Below, piece by piece: positions 1 to 28,314 of a DNA stretch of 64,000 bases (position 1 is the stretch's first letter; every line of letters begins with the position of its first letter). Source of the DNA: Allacma fusca (Eukaryota > Arthropoda > Collembola > Symphypleona > Sminthuridae); NCBI GenBank assembly GCA_947179485.1, contig OX359247.1, positions 28,062,801 through 28,126,800 on the forward strand, written 5' to 3'. Under the pieces are notes generated by a model. The model searched no databases, was not told the DNA's origin, and saw only the letters and a list, made by a program, of their open reading frames with translations. Position numbers and translations under genes: made by a program.

Positions 1-1823
1 ATGCCTGCTTTTTTGTATTTGGATAGTGTGAATGAACTACTATTGTGGTTTGTGGGAAGAGCAAAAGAATACGTTCACCTTGAGGTTAGACAATTTTAGG
101 AGGATTAAACGTGATGTGAGATGATACTACGTGCTTAAGTACGCATACACTGTGTTATGTACCTATACACTTCTGGCCTATAGTGGGGGTACTCTGCGAC
201 AGCCTTACCGTTAATTAATAATGATTACAGCACAACCATTGACAACATCTGGGGCTCTGGAATTACTTGTAAAAGAGAATATCTGTGATATATTGTCACA
301 TGAGAATGTTCACTTGTCCTCTTGATTTTTGCGTGGTACTTGCTGTATAGCTTATCCAATTTTGATTCTATTTTTATAATCGTGCAGTAGATTTTATTAT
401 TATTTAGCGAGGAATGTAAACCCAGTTGTCCTACCTACACTGTATGGGGATTTGGCCCTGGGTCTATAGTCTAAGTCTTACTAACGCCTTACTTTTGTAT
501 ACGATATCAAGCATACTGTGAACAGTGAAGCCTCCTTCCAAATTAAGGATTCGTTTGTTTTGTCAACATATGAACTATGAAGGAAGCTTCATGAGCTAAA
601 GTCCTAGCTATTTTCATTGCATTTATACTCTATATACATAAAATACATACATACATGCATAACTTCTGTCAGTTCCCCCATGACAGAGAATTAATTCCTA
701 ACATGTTTACAAATGATCTTGTTGCCCGGTGGAATGTTTTTAATCAATGCATACGACCTAATTCACGCTAATATGAACAAGTTCTTACAATAGCATAACT
801 TTTAGGACCAAGGATATGATCGGCCAGGTTCTATAACTCTTTATCTAATCCAGGTATCACCCAAATAAAAATCAATATCAATACCCATCCATTAAAAATT
901 TGACGAGGGTAAGTACCTGAGTTTGTGTAATTATTATACATATGGAGATATTATTTTTCAGCGTCAGCTCTAAGAAAACAACACATTTACATTTTACTGG
1001 TGTCTATATGTTTTTCTGCAAACAACCAGTTGTTGCCAGCTATGTCATTGTAGCTGAATGCCGATAACCAAAGCATTAGTTGTCGTTTGTTAAAGGACGT
1101 TGAAATGGATCTTAACTGTTGGAAACATATGGCTTTTTCCGGGAAGGGAATGAAATACGTGCTATGCAGGGGGTAAAAAATTGAGAGTATGACCTTAACT
1201 ATGTTCTTGAAACTAGAGTGCGAAATTAATTGCACATTATCACATGTGTATTTATTATTAGCCGTGAAATGTAATTATGCTAGTGCATATACTAATTGTA
1301 AGCACGTAAGATCTCAGCTGACTTACTCCTGGATTGAAAGGTTTTGATTAATTGCTCATGATGCTTGACAGAGCAATAGCATTTCACCTCAGCCGTTAAA
1401 ATTGTATAAAAAAGATGGCTTTTAGCTTTTGCTTACCTGAGCGGGGTGGAATATTTGCAAAATAATTATCAGCAAGAGATAACAAACTTGTATGTAGTTA
1501 TACTGTAGATAGTGAGATGTTCTTTACACAAATAAAATCTAAAACTAATGCCGGTTGATGTAATTCCACAATCCTTTTCAATGATAATAGATATTGCTGG
1601 CGCCTGGTCACGTATTCTCTGTAATGTTGCTGAGTGAGCTGTAAGATTCTTTATGATTGCAACATTATCTATTACCTACCACGTCGGCAGACATTTTTAG
1701 TTTTAATTTGTGTTGATTCAATGTTACAGGATTGTGGTTCCCGGACCGTTTAAAAAATTAACGAAGGCTGTGTTTGCCAAAAATACTTTTTCAAGCAGTT
1801 TGTTTCACTAAAGGGTAATCAAA
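1..1823. other. 5' flank, no gene recognised
   Basis: AT-rich non-coding sequence upstream of the first gene. The only longer open frame, on the minus strand at 987-1235, has no recognisable motif, signal peptide or splice context. A possible splice acceptor (TTACAG) ends at about 1730, before the start codon at 1824, so part of the 5' UTR of the next gene may lie here. Confidence 0.5.
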
Positions 1824-3075
1824 ATGGTGAATTTAAGAAAATCTCTCGTGATTTTTGCCCTTGTGGCATCAATGACTCTGTTCCAAGTTTCTGCTTCCGG
1901 TGAGGATTTCAGCAATGAGTCTAAGGAATTCAGCAACTCTGAGGAATCCTCAGAGGGGTCAGACATGTATCAAAGTGAGGGTAAAATCCCCAAAAGAAGC
2001 CTTCTTGGTGACATGAAAGTGAACGACAATGCAAAGTTGAACTGGGGGGAATCAGAGCCTGTGTTATTTCAATCTGATGAATTTAAAAGTTATGAAAGAA
2101 GTTATGAAAGTAGTGAAGAAGATGAGACTGATGCTGGAACGGATGATGCAGAAGGAAATTCCGAAATGGACGGTACTTCTTTTGAAGTAAATTCTATCCA
2201 AGGAGGAAATGAGACTGACCGTAAGAACTCATCTACGAAGGCAACAGCTAAGCCTAAATCTTCAGTTCCAGATGTTGACGACGCCCCAACGCTTAGTGTC
2301 AGTTTAGTCGAATCAAATGAGTCGGACGTAGTTGTAAGCGATGAAGTTATAATACTCGAAACCGAGACCAACGATTCTGACGCCTCCATTCCAGTTGTTG
2401 ACATTGCTCCAGCACTTGATTTAATTCCAGTAGAATCAACGAAACCTGAGGAAACTCCGAGAGATAAACAGCTCCTAGATGCTCAGGTAATTCCTGGACA
2501 AGAAAATAGTAAAGACGATGGAATCCCAGAAGCTCCAGAACTCGAAGTCATTCCTCATGGAAAGAATCCAGAGATTGAGAAAACATTTGGCCAGGAAATC
2601 TCTGACGGCATGAATAAGTTGGAATCAGAAGTGAAGAGTTTAGTAAATCCAAGATATGCTTCGATTGCTAGAAAGTAATTCATCCAGATATAATTTATTT
2701 TTTCTCCTTTTCATGATCGTATATTTACACTCGGGTTTTTTAAAATGTAATTTTGTGGTAATTATTACTCAAACAGTCACAGAGTCCTCTTGACGGCTAT
2801 CATCATTGGGTTCTTTGCATTGGCCATTGCCACCGTTATGCTTACGTTTTACCGAGGCTTCAAAATCTTCTCAATAGTCATTAGGAGGCACACTGGCGGT
2901 AAGTATTTTTCAAATTATATAATAAATTTTCCCAGCAGTATATTTTCTAATTTTATATTTATTTTTCTTCCTCAATACTATGATTTTTATTTTTCATACA
3001 GGCAATTACAGAAGAATGGAAGAGGAAGTGGATAATGATTTCGATCATTCACATGCATTTCAGCAAAAAGTATGA
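1824..3075 (+). CDS. Acidic Ser/Glu-rich predicted type I membrane protein
   Basis: Three exons fit in phase: 1824-2674, 2783-2898 and 3002-3075, giving 346 residues. The first acceptor could instead be at 2777, also in phase. Residues 1 to about 25 form a signal peptide (basic start, hydrophobic core, small residues before ASG). About 260 residues of low-complexity ectodomain follow, rich in Ser, Glu and Asp, with clusters such as SNESKEFSNSEESSEGS. Exon 2 encodes one hydrophobic segment (LLTAIIIGFFALAIATVML), then a basic stop-transfer stretch (IRRH). Exon 3 encodes an acidic tail ending FQQKV. Unspliced, the frame would stop at 2676 and the membrane segment would be lost; the good donor (AAA|GTAATT) and matching phase argue for the spliced form. 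I do not recognise a family. The layout suggests a mucin-like or highly charged cell-surface protein, which is inference only. Confidence 0.75.
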
Positions 3076-5281
3076 AAATGATTGCGATAGCCCTGAAATA
3101 GATACGCAAGCAAATACATAACAGACATTATATGTGTATTTATTACATAATTGATTGCAAAAGTATACTGATTGTCAGCTGAATTGTTGTTTACTTTTAG
3201 CAATTTTATAGCAAAATCGCATTCAAATTATTACCAGACTTTTTTTTCACTAAAGTCACTTTATCTTTGTGTTAGTGTTTGTAAAGGATAAGTAGATATT
3301 CATACCCTGTAAATTGATTTTAAGTATTTTACATTTTCAGTTCAATGACCACTGCTGTAATATAGGTATCTAAATAGGAAGGACTATTGCAAGGAAGCGA
3401 ATAAAAGTACATAAACATTTGCTCAATCAGTTTTAAGGGTAATGATACATATGTAATTATATGCAATTACATTTATGTCTATAGATACTTCTACAAAATC
3501 TAAATAAATGAAAGCAAATGTATAAAACGTCAAACTAGTCCAACAGCTTATGTCTATTATTATGTGTATGTATGATTGTGGGTTTTGTATATTTGCATTC
3601 ATTGAAGGAACTCGATACCTGCTACCTACTTAAGCTACTGTGGCTTAATACTGAATGTATGCCGCAGTATTGATCGTCTCCATCAGGACTAGTGCTGATT
3701 AACACTATAGATGAATGAAACCTCCTTATACAGTATCCATTCATTCTTATTGACAGGTAGTATTCTGTCAACATAACCGTTGAGACACTTTTCCTATTTC
3801 ATTATCAGTTTGAATGTGTAGGAGCAATAAGTGACTAAATTTTTGTGGGTAGTTGCGTGCACTTACAATTAGAAAAATTCCAAGTGTTAACATTTTTGGT
3901 GTGACTGCCGGCAAACGTGTAATTTACTGCAGAGAACTTCTTGGCTCAAATAATGTTTCTAACACAATATCATTTTCTAGTGTTAAAGTAATGGGTGTCT
4001 GTTTTTGTATTCTATGGTGATAAAGACATAATTTTTAAAACAGTACATTTTGCTACTTTGCTATTCCGAAGCTGCATCTGATTACAATACCTACAATGCT
4101 CACAAGCACGCAGGAACACTTCAATCAGATGTAATTTACGCATATATTTCACGCAAAATTTATTTAACATTTAAGGACTTTTTCCAAAATTTTGTCATCT
4201 GGTCAAGTTCACTGTTACTTGTCCATTCTTTCCACCCATTAAATATTACTTTACACACTCGTGACGATTTTACTCCCAAAAAATGTCAGCCACAACAAAG
4301 TCTCAATTAACCTAAAGAATTTTCATAATTTATTTAAATGAAAGAATACGCATGCCAGTGATGTATAATTTAATATCACTTATTTCCCATATTCCCAAAT
4401 GCCTATAATTGTATGTAAGTACTCTATTACCGACAGCAATGTTTTGTACCGCTTACCGTCTAATATCCGCAGTGGATAAATAATTCAGAGGGAAGGAATT
4501 AAATGTAATATTTAAACCCTCTTAAAAATATTCACACATATGTAAGTCCTCAAGCTTGCATCCAGGTATACGTTCCCCAATAATCATATACATGCACAGG
4601 TATCTCTTACCTGTCTCCTACTGTAATTGCTTCGTTGCATTCAAGTGCTTGAAGAAGGTCAGAGGAAGGTATGTCATGAATATGCTGTAAACAAGAATAA
4701 AGTCGTTTCGTATCGACATTCAACCTCCTTCCATCGCGAGGACAATGATTAGCTACAGAGAACATATCTCGATACACACACCCCTGTACATGCTTGTACA
4801 TTATATGAGGACTCCTTTCAATGCAATACAATCATCATCGTGTGAGCTCGTTCAATCAAAACATTCGCGTATTATACAAAAAATGACCTCTGTCATTTAG
4901 GACAGTTTTTCGAAAGGGTGTCTTTATCCCACACAATAAAAATTCATTGTGAGATAAAACTCTCTGCAAAAATGTTTTTCTGTAATTATGTGACTTTAAG
5001 TGGGTATAGATTTTTTTTTGTGATATCGGGATAGATACTTGAACTTTATAGTTCTATTGTAACTTTCTCACATCAAAAGTGACGTTGAACGGGATAGTAG
5101 TAATCCTCCTACTAGTAGACATAATTCATAGATAGGACTTCGATACTACAATACAAGACGTCTTATCATCAAATACCACATTTTCGTTGAAGATAGAAAA
5201 TAGTGCCAAAGATTTTATTTACAAGTGTCAATCCTTACAATTTCTCGTCAGACAGAAAAATATGAAACAAAAATTCATACA
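3076..5281. other. Intergenic, first gene to CE-A
   Basis: No supported gene. AATAAA-type sequences near 3400 and 3500 could end the upstream transcript. A minus-strand open frame at 4607-4831 ends at a good splice-donor sequence but has no family match. A 10-bp palindrome, CTACTAGTAG, lies at 5109-5118, about 165 bp before the CE-A start. Confidence 0.5.
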
Positions 5282-8101
<2,820 letters not shown>

Positions 8102-9594
8102 TGTGTTTGTACGTAATACGTTTAATTATAGTTCTATTCTAGTTCTAAGGACATATCTACTGGTATGATTCTTTACAGTTATGTTGTTGTTGCATTTAAA
8201 TTTTGACATTCTTCATAGTACCTGAAATTGTTATTTAGTTCATTATTCAATGAGTTTATTTAAAAGCCATAGCAGTAGACTGGCGGTCTACCTAAATTTT
8301 CGTGTACAAGCAAACGTAGAATTGTGCTCGGCTAATGTGACACTTTATAAATTCTGTGGGTCACACGAGTCAAACCATTTTGTTAAAAGATTTAAATAGG
8401 ACTCTTAAGGTTGTTCATTAAGTTGACGTTCACTTGTTAGTAGTATTATAAGTTTCTTATAAATAATTATTTATACACATTATTACATATATGTAATATG
8501 CATGACTTACAATTATTAGACAAACTTAATTGAAACAAAAACATGTATTAAATATTCTACTTAAACTAAGATTGAACGAAATGAACACAACCCTAATGTT
8601 AACCAAAATCAGTGTTAAATAATAGATACACAAATAAAATAAATTAAATACAAAAATTCAATGTCCACTTTGGTAGTAACTCTATTATTATAACTTGAAT
8701 CTTTGGTATGTGAAATATTTTTGCTTATCAATCATTTCGAGTATAAACATGCCTTTTTATTCATATAATTGACATTGAATGTATGTGACAATAATCTTTA
8801 AAATATTTTGCTTTTTTTTTGTCAAACCAATTGAATGAGATCCTAAAAATTAGTCGTTTGAAAGCCCTTTTCACGATTCACATTAGCTACCAACTACCAA
8901 TACAGAGATTTTGCTGCACGTGTAATTGACCTTATCCATTTTCAAATTAAAATCAAGGCATCAAGACGCTGATCGGTGAGATCTTTTTTCAAGCGGAACA
9001 TGCATTTGACTGTAAACGCATGTGGTTAAAAGCACGTGCACATGGAAAAGGCTCTTTTGTAATACTGAAGATGTGCTGATATACAACTTATACCAGCCGT
9101 TCACTATCTGTATTTTCAGAATTGAATGTTATGTAAGTTTAAATTAAGTTGACAATCGTGTTAGCAGTTGTACAAGTATGTATGTATGTATATAACTGCA
9201 AAATTATTGCTATTGAACTAAAGTGTCTATATTTTATAGATACGTAATAAAAGGAGTGAACATTCAATGAGAACAATCGAATTTTCTAGAAGGTAAATTG
9301 GATATTCACATGTTGGTTTAAATCATGTACAAAGAATGTCTCTTGCTAATTGCAAGCCAGAAGCACTTTAATTATGAGAAATGGCAAAGCTGTTTTCCTT
9401 CACGCCTGAAATATTATTTTCAGTTCAAGACCTGTTGGAGTTTTTTACTCGACAATGTTATCTGGGAGAATATTTTCGAGAAGTGCTAAACCATGCTGAT
9501 TCTCCTACAGATGTAGGAGTAATTAGTTTGAAATAGAAACTTTTCAAGTAAACACAAAATTTTTGCGACATGAGGTGTCTAAAATTTTCATAAA
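8102..9594. other. Intergenic, CE-A to CE-B
   Basis: No gene seen. An AATAAA at 8633-8638 is a possible polyadenylation signal for CE-A. A short (TATG)n run lies at 9177-9191. An 8-bp-arm palindrome, CTCCTACA-GA-TGTAGGAG, lies at 9502-9519, about 75 bp before the CE-B start codon. Confidence 0.5.
9502..9519. promoter_or_regulatory. Palindrome upstream of CE-B
   Basis: Two perfect 8-bp arms with a 2-bp spacer, about 75 bp upstream of the CE-B ATG. A different palindrome containing CTAC (5109-5118) sits upstream of CE-A. The position would suit a transcription-factor dimer site or a 5' UTR hairpin, but nothing else supports a function. Confidence 0.2.
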
Positions 9595-14220
<4,626 letters not shown>

Positions 14221-15630
14221 TTAATATATAATTATATGTACTGTTTTTACAATATACAATACAAAGGCTCCGTGGATCTGTACATGGATATGCAATGTAT
14301 ACGATACAATAATGTGTTATGTTTACGTCAAAATTATGTGAAGATATTTTTTACATTTCTGGCGTATAATATTCATTGCTACATTTAAGTTTAATCGTAG
14401 TAATTTGTAGTTAGTGCAATTTAATAATCATGAAATATATCTTGCATGTAGCCAATCTTTCTCATTGTTTTTGTGTATATGCTCACCCAAGGCATGACCA
14501 CATAATAGGCCATTTTTGTACTAGTTTAAATAGAAAGAAGCATAAGAGAAGTTAACTAAACAGCTATGTATAAATGTTCTACTTGGGCAAGGCCAAATTT
14601 TAATTCCAATCGTATACTTCGTGCTATTCTCAGCACCTCCTTACACTATATACCTTCGGTTGTCGGTTATAAATAAGGGCGAATTAAATGGATGAACTTG
14701 TATCTATGTATATATACTTATCTACACATTTTGATCTCCAAGATGCAACCGGTTGTAAGGGCTAAGGTTACTCGGACAGCAGTAAATTGATATTAGCATT
14801 TACATGTATCCAACTACGAAGCAAAAGTCAATGGACTTGATTAAAAGCATACGAGACATGAGTGTCATATAAAATGAGACAGTACCTTTGTCTCCAGAAA
14901 TAACCTACACTACAGAGCCTGCATTTTGTGCATTGGTCCCTGAAAACGTTAAGCATGTATGCTAACAAATATTTCAAGATCAATGGGTAAGTTTTTTTGG
15001 CCAAAACGAGTTTCGAAAAAAACGTGGCAGCGAAACAACGGCTTCCTCAAATGAATACATAATTAAAAATACTTTGTACACTCAAATATTGTTACAAGTA
15101 TTCATGTTCTCACAATCACCTGTAAAAAAAAGTAAATGATAACAATGATAGCATTCCTATTGTATCTCATGAACCTTAATTATCTACCTTAGGACTCAAT
15201 CATTACAATATTATTTTTCGCAATATTAATTCTCTCAAAATGTTCCCAGGAAGGGGTCTGAAAATACAGTACGTGCGATGATAAACCCTGAAGAAAATTT
15301 TTCTCCAGTTGGTAATTGCCTTAATTTCGTTGAAGTAAATGGAGGCCAAGCATCATTAGTTGAGTGGAAGCCTCACTATATATTGAGATTTGATTGTGTA
15401 GACAGATTTTCGATCATCAACCATGATCAGCTGGAGAATTTATTTTTGCCACTAGGTTACTGTATAGGTGTACTACATATCAATAGAGTGATTTACTTGT
15501 AAGAGTTGTAATGAGGCTTTTATAAAACATACCGTTCAACATAATATCTCTGTGGCATTAAATAATTGAAAACCTTTGGTTTTGAATCTCATTAGAAGTT
15601 AATCTTGTTGGTGGTTTGTGACTTGTGACT
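14221..15630. other. Intergenic, CE-B to CE-C
   Basis: No supported gene. An open frame at 15278-15502 has no family resemblance and no convincing splice context. AATAAT-type sequences follow CE-B, but I saw no clear AATAAA. Confidence 0.5.
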
Positions 15631-19135
<3,505 letters not shown>

Positions 19136-20408
19136 ATGATGTAGTCATTAGTTTTACGGAGACCGTATTTCATTGTAGTCATTCCTTGGGTTTAATTAGT
19201 TGTAATGATTAGAAGAAATTTTTAGGAGAACATTGCGGTAGTTTTACGAGGAATAATATTAACGTGAGCGCTTATATGTGCCTTTACAGGCAATACTATT
19301 TTATTATTACCGTCACCATCAGTATTTGAATGGCTGGGAATAATGAATCGAAAGATTGTACTGTTATAAAACTAATTCTGAATAGATGCGACTGATGCGT
19401 GCCCGTAGAGGTTCGAGATTTCTCATTGTCAGTTTTTAAGTACAGTACAATTAATGTATTTAACAAATTGGTTGTAACTTACTGTAAGTAATTATCTACT
19501 CATAAATACATTTCCTTTGGAACAGTTAGTCGAGTTGATTTCGCATCTCCTTACTTAGAAGTATTACTTCGAAAGTACCTTGCGCTAACTGAATATGGAC
19601 AAAACGTCTTGCATTATTCCCCACATTGTCTGTAAGTATTTTCTTCTCCTATATCCACCATAATTTTATGCTAATGGCAAGCTGTCTCCGGATAGCCGGC
19701 AAGTTAAAAGTATTTACCAAATATGCTGTAATATTGAATTCACTTCAAGATTCCAGGTTGAAATGTTCTTGAATAGCGTCTTCGGGAAATCTTGAGATTT
19801 TCTTGACTTCATACTTAGGTAGATATGTATATACTAACTTTGAAACTCATAAAAACTAAATCCATGCATGTAACCAATTTATTGTTTCTCAATGATGTCT
19901 CCACGCAACATAAAACCCTTTTGAATAGAACGTTATCCTTTGGAAATCATTGTAACCTTATGCTATCCCTTTTTCTCTATGAAATTTAACCCAATCTCCT
20001 CATTTTGAACAATAAATACTGTAGCATATTCCATGGCACATTTGACTATCATCTTCCTCTTTGAAGAATTGCTTCACACTTAGCAGTGGAAAAAAGAATT
20101 AAAAATTCAATCCACCGTTATTTATCAAGCCTAAGGGATACAGAGTTCTCAAGAGTACGAAACTGCAGTAATAAATTGCAAGTTGGCAATGAACAATGAT
20201 CAATCTTAAGTACATTTAAGTGTCAATGGAAAAAAATGCCGGTCACGTTATTTTTACACTGCCCACAAAAGTAGCAACTGAATCTTCTTTCTGTACCTTT
20301 ACTCTTCAGTTTAACTTTGACGTTCTAACTTTAGAGATCTTTTCATTATAAGTTCTTGCAACTTTTAGGTTATTAAATTGAAATATTTTGCTGATAAATA
20401 ATACAGAC
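19136..20408. other. Intergenic, CE-C to the Trp-repeat gene
   Basis: No coding region seen. A donor-like sequence (CTGTAAGT) near 19630 and an acceptor-like TTTTAG near 20368 could bound a 5' UTR intron of the following gene; this is untested inference. Confidence 0.4.
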
Positions 20409-21391
20409 ATGTTTCGGGAAAAAATTTACCTAACTAAATGTGGTCTTATTAAATTTATGGTTTTTGTGATTTCCTTCCTTGTAATTGGAGATTTTGCTGG
20501 GGCAAACAGTTTTCAGAAAAGGGTGAGAAATATCGAAAATCATCCTGTGTACCACCGATTGCAACCGACGGATCAAACAACAACTACTCATTCTTTGCGG
20601 AATGTTTTCAACCAACATCGAGAAATTGTGGCCACTAAAAAGGTATTCCTTATTATTGCCTTTTTTGTTTACATATTTTGTGCTTCTATAAGCAATTGAC
20701 TTTGTGTGTCTTTCTTACGTAGTAAAATAATAATTACGGAATATTTACTCATTTTTATACAACTGTTACTTTTTGTATCTTTCCAAAGTGGTTTGATGTT
20801 TTTCAAATATTTAGTTGGAACAGATGACATGCGTATTTTTGGTTTTGATTAACAAAGGTAGGTCATCTGGGCAACTCAGGAAAAATTACATTAAAGAAGG
20901 TCAAGCATCCTCCAGTGCTAGACCTCGGTTGGGGCTGGAAGGGCAAAGATCTGGGCTGGGGATGGGAAATCAAAGAGAATGAGGAGTCTCATAAGGAGAC
21001 TGAAGGATGGAAGAAACCTGAGGAAACTGAAGGCTGGGGCTGGAAGAAACCCGAGGAGTCGGAAGGCTGGGGTTGGAAAAAACCCGAGGAGTCGGAAGGC
21101 TGGGGTTGGAAAAAACCCGAGGAGTCTGAAGGCTGGGGATGGAAGAAGCCTGAGAAAGAAGAAAATGAGTTGAAGAAACTCATCGGGGTCATAGGACCTG
21201 TCTTATTTCCATTACCGTTTCTTCTGGCATCCCTGCCCTTAGCAGTACCTGCCATTGGCCTCACAGTACTGGGTAAACGACGTAACATTACTTTTCAAAC
21301 ACTCAAACCATCCACAACCACTAATACTGACACTGCTGCTGCTGAAGGAAGGCATAATAATGTTTATACTATTTTACAAAATGATTATTAA
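20409..21391 (+). CDS. Secretory-pathway protein with Trp/Lys/Glu 11-residue repeats
   Basis: Two exons, 20409-20642 and 20858-21391, join in phase 0 with a good donor (AAG|GTATTC) and acceptor (AAAG|GTAGG), giving 255 residues. A hydrophobic stretch at about residues 13-27 (LIKFMVFVISFLVIGDFAG) is a likely signal peptide. Mature sequence of moderate complexity leads into DLGWGW motifs, then four copies of an 11-residue unit, GWGWKKPEESE, preceded by a shorter degenerate copy. A second hydrophobic segment (about 30 residues, many Pro/Leu/Ala/Val, beginning LIGVIGPVLF) is followed by KRR and a Thr/Ser-rich tail ending LQNDY. This predicts a membrane protein with a charged, Trp-rich extracellular part. 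I know no matching family. The layout recalls the acidic membrane protein at 1824-3075, but I see no sequence similarity. Confidence 0.8.
21005..21163 (+). repeat. 33-bp tandem coding repeat
   Basis: Copies start at 21032, 21065, 21098 and 21131, with an exact 33-bp period and very few base differences. The last copy diverges at its end, and a 27-bp partial copy precedes them at 21005. Each unit encodes GWGWKKPEESE. The near-identity of the DNA, including third positions, points to recent expansion or homogenisation, so the copy number may vary between individuals. Confidence 0.9.
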
Positions 21392-23647
21392 AGCACGAAA
21401 ATATCCTTTAAAATTATTTTAACGTCAGCTGACTGCTATGGCTGAGAAAAATTAATTACATTCCCACCTTTTCCTGAACATCGGGTGTAAAAACTTTAAC
21501 CTACTTATTTATGAATATGCATATAATTATACTTACATAATTTCATTATAACTTATTTTTCTATTTTGATGACCTGAATCTTATATGTGTTTAATTTTTA
21601 TCTATTTCATCTTTAGACCTGATTCATCATATAATATAAATGTGTAACTCATCTTGCGGCTAAGCACAGTTTGTTTATAAAGCTACATGCAGTTTGGTCT
21701 GCAACGACTAATGTAATGTAACTATTCGCATATATTTCCTATATCTATGAATTACCATTTCACCAACCTAACCTGATTCTATATAATTACATCTTGGTCT
21801 CTGACAATGAGGTTAGGTGCAGGATCGCTCCGTACCTACCCCTTGACTAATTACAATCAAGCATCTTCCTTTATTAACCAAAACAAGGAAACCATATTAA
21901 GTTACACGATGGTTTAGCAACCTTAACTGCAATGTCTGAACTAAATGAGAGCAATTTGTATCAACCAGTGTGCATGAAGCCATGAAGTAACAATCAGCAA
22001 GTTTATTGGGTTCGCAAAGTTGGCAGACAGCAGCACCTGATTAGCTTACTAAAAGTGATTAGTAATTATGTATTTCCTGAGCATTTTTAGTTTGTAGTTT
22101 GAGTTTTTTAATTTGATTGGAGTTTCTTTATTGGCATAAAAATACGATCCAAGGCAGTTATTATAGTTATGAAATTAGGACTTTCTCCTTGGCTCACACT
22201 GTCACACTACTTCACAGTACAGTTATTATTGCAGTAACTACAGGGATCTGGCTAATTGTAAGGGAGATATGAAAAATTGATTTGAAATAAAAATGTACAT
22301 GAACACAAATTTTTAAGTATTTAAAGTAAAGGGAACTTTAGGCTCCCTTTGTTATTTACTGTCCAATCAAATCGTTTACTATGTAAATTATATTTACGGG
22401 CAAGTACTTATGCAAACTTGATGTAAACTATGAATTTGGGCCGTTGCATAAAACGCTTCTTTTATACATTCTGACGGTTTCTATTAATTAATATTTATCA
22501 ATTTATATGGGAGAACGAAATATCAAAACTTTTCATATAGAATGGATTTAAATGGAAATGAAGATACTGTGTAAACTGTGTGAGTTAGAATTATGTGTAC
22601 TCTGCATAATTCCAATTTACAAGTAATTCATGAATTATGACATGATATGCATTTATTTAATCTTCTGCAATGGAATTTTTACGTTTTTAAATATCTAATA
22701 AAATAAGTTGTAATTAATGTAAATATCTATGCTTGAATTATGCTTGAACTTGTTAATCTACTGCTGTGAATCATTGTAAGTTAATTGGAGCTGCATCTGT
22801 AACTGGTGTTTTAATCAGGTGCAGCATGATAATGATATGCAGTAGTAGTACGCTTATACATATGTACATATACATATGTAATAATGTGTACCTATTTCTT
22901 ACAACTGGAAATTAAATCTGAGTTCAAAGGAATACTTAATAAGCACTGACTGTGTAGTTACCCAAAGGGTTCTGATACCATTGGTTCCACTGCAATTCTT
23001 ACTCAAGCATTCATGGATGTTGGCATGCAAAATGATGTGAAGCAAGTCTTATCCACGAACGTATTTATAAACATAGAGTCAAGGTAGCGGAAAGAGGGGG
23101 ACTAATTCCCACAGACTAGGTTTGCGATGAATATGCGTGCTAAGTATCTAAAAACAATCCCTGTTGATTCTGAATGCCTCCATACATACAGGTACATAAG
23201 GGAAAAAAATTATCACTTGAAATATTAGATACAATCGACATTACTATGTATACCTGAATCTGCGCGTAAAATTTTTCTCTGGTATTACAAATAAGACCAA
23301 CCAACGTGTTTGTGATTTGGATGAAAATTATGGAGGCAAATTGTATCACACGAGTATTTGCTCACTAGCAGTAAGACACACCTGGTGAGCTTGACAAAGT
23401 ATATTAGTATTTATTCTATGACACTCTGGCTCATTTCAATCATAAATGTTACCTCAGAAAGCTCTTTCCAGGGGTAATTGTTGTCGCCTGACTTAGTACA
23501 AAAATCAGTTCCAACTTCTAAATACACATTAATACCATTGCAGTTGAAGTGAGTTCATTGTGAGGAAAGCAAGTTTTAAAAATTTGTTTATTTTGAAAAC
23601 AAATCTGGTGTATATTGTGCAATTCATAAATTTTAATTTAGTAAATC
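21392..23647. other. Intergenic, Trp-repeat gene to CE-D
   Basis: No supported gene. A minus-strand open frame at 23140-23349 lacks motifs. There are short TACATATGTA-type palindromic microsatellites near 22858, and the inverted pair CCTAACCT / AGGTTAGG near 21770 and 21810 is probably chance. Confidence 0.5.

Positions 23648-28314
<4,667 letters not shown>

Noticed and set aside
2102..2404. Minus-strand 100-codon Ser/Thr-rich open frame
   Set aside because: Antisense shadow of the acidic exon at 1824-2674; the Ser/Thr richness comes from the reverse of Glu/Asp codons.
20989..21288. Minus-strand 99-codon open frame with Ser/Gln/Pro repeats
   Set aside because: It is the antisense of the 33-bp coding repeat, and its repeats follow from the sense gene.
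21760..21820. CCTAACCT / AGGTTAGG as telomere-type (TTAGG)n sequence
   Set aside because: Only one or two units in opposite orientations, with no tandem array.
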